NCBI GenBank assembly: GCA_029964075.1
Contig: CM057130.1
Span: 4,588,001-4,652,000 of the forward strand
Length of the DNA: 64,000 nt
Direction: 5' to 3'
DNA from: Patiria pectinifera
Lineage: Eukaryota > Echinodermata > Asteroidea > Valvatida > Asterinidae
Position 1 is the first letter of the stretch; each line of letters begins with the position of its first letter. Positions 60,643 through 64,000 of this stretch are shown here, piece after piece. A program made the translations under genes and the position numbers. Under the pieces are notes generated by a model. That model was not told where the DNA came from and made no database searches. It saw only the letters and a list, made by a program, of their open reading frames with translations.

Positions 60643-61983
60643 TTTTTTCTTTTTTTTTCTTTTTCCACTTTTCCCCATAGGTTTTGTACACGTTTTTATT
60701 CTACAAGCCACTTTGGGAATTATTTTAAATCCGATCAACTTTAAACTCAGCATAGTTATTAACCATCATCTGAGGATGTATGCCGAAACTTTTCGTCATG
60801 CTGACGTCATCACGTGATTTATTATAGAATTTTGAATATTTAATTTTACCCATAGACTTTGTACACAGAAATTTAAAAAAAAAATTCAATTTTCAGAGGG
60901 CATTTTCGACACTTTGCCAGTAATTCATTTACACCAATCTTTGTCCAAGCAATGACCCTAATTCAAACAACATTGTGTAATGATGATGTCATGATGACGT
61001 CATCCGGTGTTTATTTATAGGCAATTAAATTGTGACATTTTTAATATTTAAAAATGCATAAGAAATCAACCGTACGCGTCCGCAGCATTCTGTTGCCGGC
61101 AAGTGGTAGAGTAGGTTGAGGTCTTTATTTCATTCCGTGTGCGTGAAATCACGTGACCCTTGCTTCCGGTCGAAAAAGGCCAAAACCGGAAGTGGCTTAT
61201 TATTTAAAAGTGGTAATAGATATGAACTTGCTTTCAACGGTGTTAATCTCTTGGCTAATAGTATTCTTCAAATCATCTACCGATGACATCATGCAATCTT
61301 CGAGCGCCCTCTAGCGACAGGTTGAAAATTTTCAAAAATGTATTTTGAATAGATGTCTGTGGCGAAGTTTGTCGGAATCGCTTAAATATTGGTGTATATA
61401 ATCAACTTGACCCACTTAAGCCGTGTGCGAAGTTTAAGGTGTATGACGTCATCAGACCGGAAGTTATAATGAAAAGACCCTTTTTCCTTAGAAAATTCCT
61501 CAAAAATCAACCATGGCAGTTTTTATATTAGTTTTTACTTTAATTGTCTATTTAAGGGTAGGTCTAAAACATTTCAAAGCTTCGAGGCAATAAGCAAACT
61601 CTGACATGCCCCGCGCACGCTTGAAACTTCAGGTTGACAATACCTCTGCTTTAAAAAATGCACAGGACGTCCACAATGTACATGTACATGCACGTACATT
61701 GTACGTTGTACATATCGTATGTCAGTCAGCCCGCGCGCAGCGCACGTGTTGCTGAGGTCAAATCCTGTCCACAGTGACCGTTTTAGCCGATTTCCGGCTA
61801 ACTTTGACAGATTTTATGTTCATGCATAGTGATAGTCAGGGACGTTGTTAAAAACAAATCATTATGCGGAAAGCCCTATCTTCTGTTGCAAACAGAGATA
61901 GATCTCTACTTATATGTCTATGGGTCCAACAGATAATTAATATTGGGAACAGCTCTGTGGTTGTTCACAACCACAATTTCTAG
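60643..61983 (+). mobile_element. Array unit A14 (family A)
   Basis: No module. Shares GCAATGACCCTAATTC with the A-like part of chimera K, making it the closest visible relative of that part. Confidence 0.86.
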
Positions 61984-64000
61984 TTTTTCTTATTTTTCCA
62001 CTTTTCTCCATAGGGTTTGTACACGTTTTTCTTCTACCATGCCACTTTGGCACTTTCGTAAACCCGATCGGCATGAGACTTGGTACATACTTAGACCACC
62101 ACCCTCAGATGTGTCTAGAAGAAATGTGTGATCGTGACGTCATCAGGTGTCGGGTTACGTCACATTAAAGATGCAATTTTCCCCATATGTTTTGTACACG
62201 TTTTAAAACACTCCACTTTTGGCACTTTCGTAAATCTGATCAACTTCAGACTTGGTACATACTAAAATCACCACCAACAGATGCTCCTAGAAGAAATTCG
62301 TGATCGTACAGTCATCAGGTGTCAAGTTACATCACTTTAAAGAAGCATTTTCCCCCATTTGTTTTGTACACGTTTTAAAACCCTCCAGTTTGGCATCTTC
62401 GTAAATCCGATCGACTTTAAACTTATTTCATACTTAGACCACCACCCACAGATGGTCCTAGAAGAAATTCGTGATCGTTACGTCATCAGGTGTCGGGTTA
62501 CGTCACATTAAAGATGCATTTTTCCCCATATGTTATGTACACGTTTTAAAACACTCCACTTTAGGCACCGTCATACATCTGATGGGCTTCAGACTTAATT
62601 CATACTTAGACCACCACCCACAGATGGTCCTTAACGAAATTCACGATTGTGACGTCATCAGGTGTCAGGTTACGTCACATTAAAGATTTATTTTTCCCCA
62701 TAGGGTTTGTACACGTTTTAAAACGCTCCATTTTGGCACTTTAGTAAATCTGATCGACGTTACACTTGATACACACTTACACCACGACCCACAGATGGTC
62801 CTAGAAGAAATTCGTGATCGTGACGTCACCAGGTGTCACGTTACTTCACATTAAAGATGCACATTTTCCCCTTAGGTTTTGTACACGTTTTAAAACACTC
62901 CAGTTTGGCATCTTCGTAAATCTGATCGACTTTAAACTTAATTCATACTTAGACCACCACGCATAGATGGTCCTAGACGAAATTCGTGACCATGACATCA
63001 TCAGATGTCAGATTACGTCACATTAAAGATACACTTTCCCCATAGGGTTAATGTACACATTTTAAAACGCTCCATTTCGGCACTTTCGTACATCCGATCA
63101 ACGTTACACTTAGTACACACTTGGACCATCTCCCACAGATGCTCCTAGAAGAAATTCATGATCGTGACGTCATCAGGTGTCACGTTACTTCACATTAAAG
63201 ATGCACATTTTCCCCTCTGGTTTTGTACATGTTTTAAAACGCTCCACTTTGGCACTTTCGTAAATTCGATCGACCTTATACTTGGTACACACTTAGACCA
63301 CTACTCATAGATGGTCATAGAAGAAAGTCGTCATCGTGACGTCATCAGGTTTCAGGTTACGTTACATTAAAGATGCATTTTCCCCATAGGGTTTGTACAC
63401 GTTTTAAAACACTCTACTTTGGCACTTTCGTAAATGCGATCCATGTTAGACTTGGAACACACTTAGACTACCACCCACAGATGGTCTTAGAAGAAAGTCG
63501 TCATCATGACGTCATGAGGTGTCAGGTTACATCACATGAAAGATGCATTGTTTCCTTATCAGTTTTGTACACATTTTTCTTCAAACTGATACACTTTTTC
63601 ACTTCCATACATGTATGTCAGATGACTTTACACTTGTCAGACACTAGTAAGACCAGCAGCCTAAGGTGGTCCCCAGTGAGTTCATAACGATGACGTCATC
63701 ATGTGTCACGTGACGTGACATTAAATGAGCATTTCTTCAAATCGCTATAACTTTGAAAGTACAAGTCCAATTGGATTAAAACTTGGTATGCACATTCACA
63801 GGGATGGTTTATATATGAAAAATGAAGTGACGTCATCATCAAATGTCATATGACGTCCCTTAAAGGGGCATATTATTCTTTTATAGGTCTATATCTACAG
63901 AACTATAATGTTCGATTTGGTTCTATCTTGACATGTACATGTATGTATTATAATGTGCCGTTATATAGATGACATTTACAGTGACATCACTGATTGTTCG
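61984..64000 (+). mobile_element. Array unit C2 (family C), cut by the window end
   Basis: Nearly identical to C1 from its first base, with the same ten-unit 172-bp satellite (about 62009-63710) and the start of the 3' part. The terminus lies beyond 64000, so the array continues. Confidence 0.85.

Overview
The window is nuclear DNA of an animal, probably a marine invertebrate. The evidence is one complete intron-rich animal gene with normal splice sites, AT-rich intergenic DNA, and a very large block of non-autonomous transposons. I cannot name the species; lancelet, echinoderm, hemichordate or mollusc would all fit.

Positions 1-3.2 kb: a short partial exon of an unrecognised gene at the left edge, then a patch of nested insertions. 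A decayed C2H2 zinc-finger reading frame lies here. It is broken by a 54-bp palindromic insertion and by a 1.38-kb inverted-repeat element, both with target duplications. Removing them on paper brings the zinc-finger pattern back together.

Positions 3.6-13.2 kb, minus strand: a complete transglutaminase gene that I assembled as 15 coding exons (2,214 nt, 737 residues). Every exon phase joins correctly. The catalytic Cys-His-Asp triad, the N-terminal beta-sandwich and the two C-terminal barrels are all present. One intron uses a GC-AG boundary, and two neighbouring introns start with duplicated sequence.

Positions 13.2-14.6 kb: intergenic DNA with no supportable gene.

Positions 14.6-64 kb (cut by the window edge): about 31 head-to-tail Helitron/Helentron-like elements in one orientation, with essentially no spacer. 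Each unit starts in a T/C-rich tract and ends in a short stem-loop followed by CTAG. I sort them by sequence into families A (14 copies, about 1.33 kb without added modules), B (7), C (2 plus a 156-bp tail), D (2), E (1), F (2), G (1) and one A/B chimera. No replication-initiator or helicase reading frame is visible, so all depend on an enzyme encoded elsewhere. Many units begin with one or more small perfect palindromes followed by a fixed tail and a T tract. The palindrome arm is the reverse complement of the sequence just before the 3' stem-loop of the same family, a paired sub-terminal inverted repeat. The bodies are packed with the TGACGTCA palindrome and also hold CTCF-like and ETS-like motifs. 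Several units record how they formed: old internal 3' ends followed by new ones, a chimera, a tandemly repeated 3' tail, 172-bp and 27-bp internal satellites, and higher-order duplications. This array is the most unusual part of the window.
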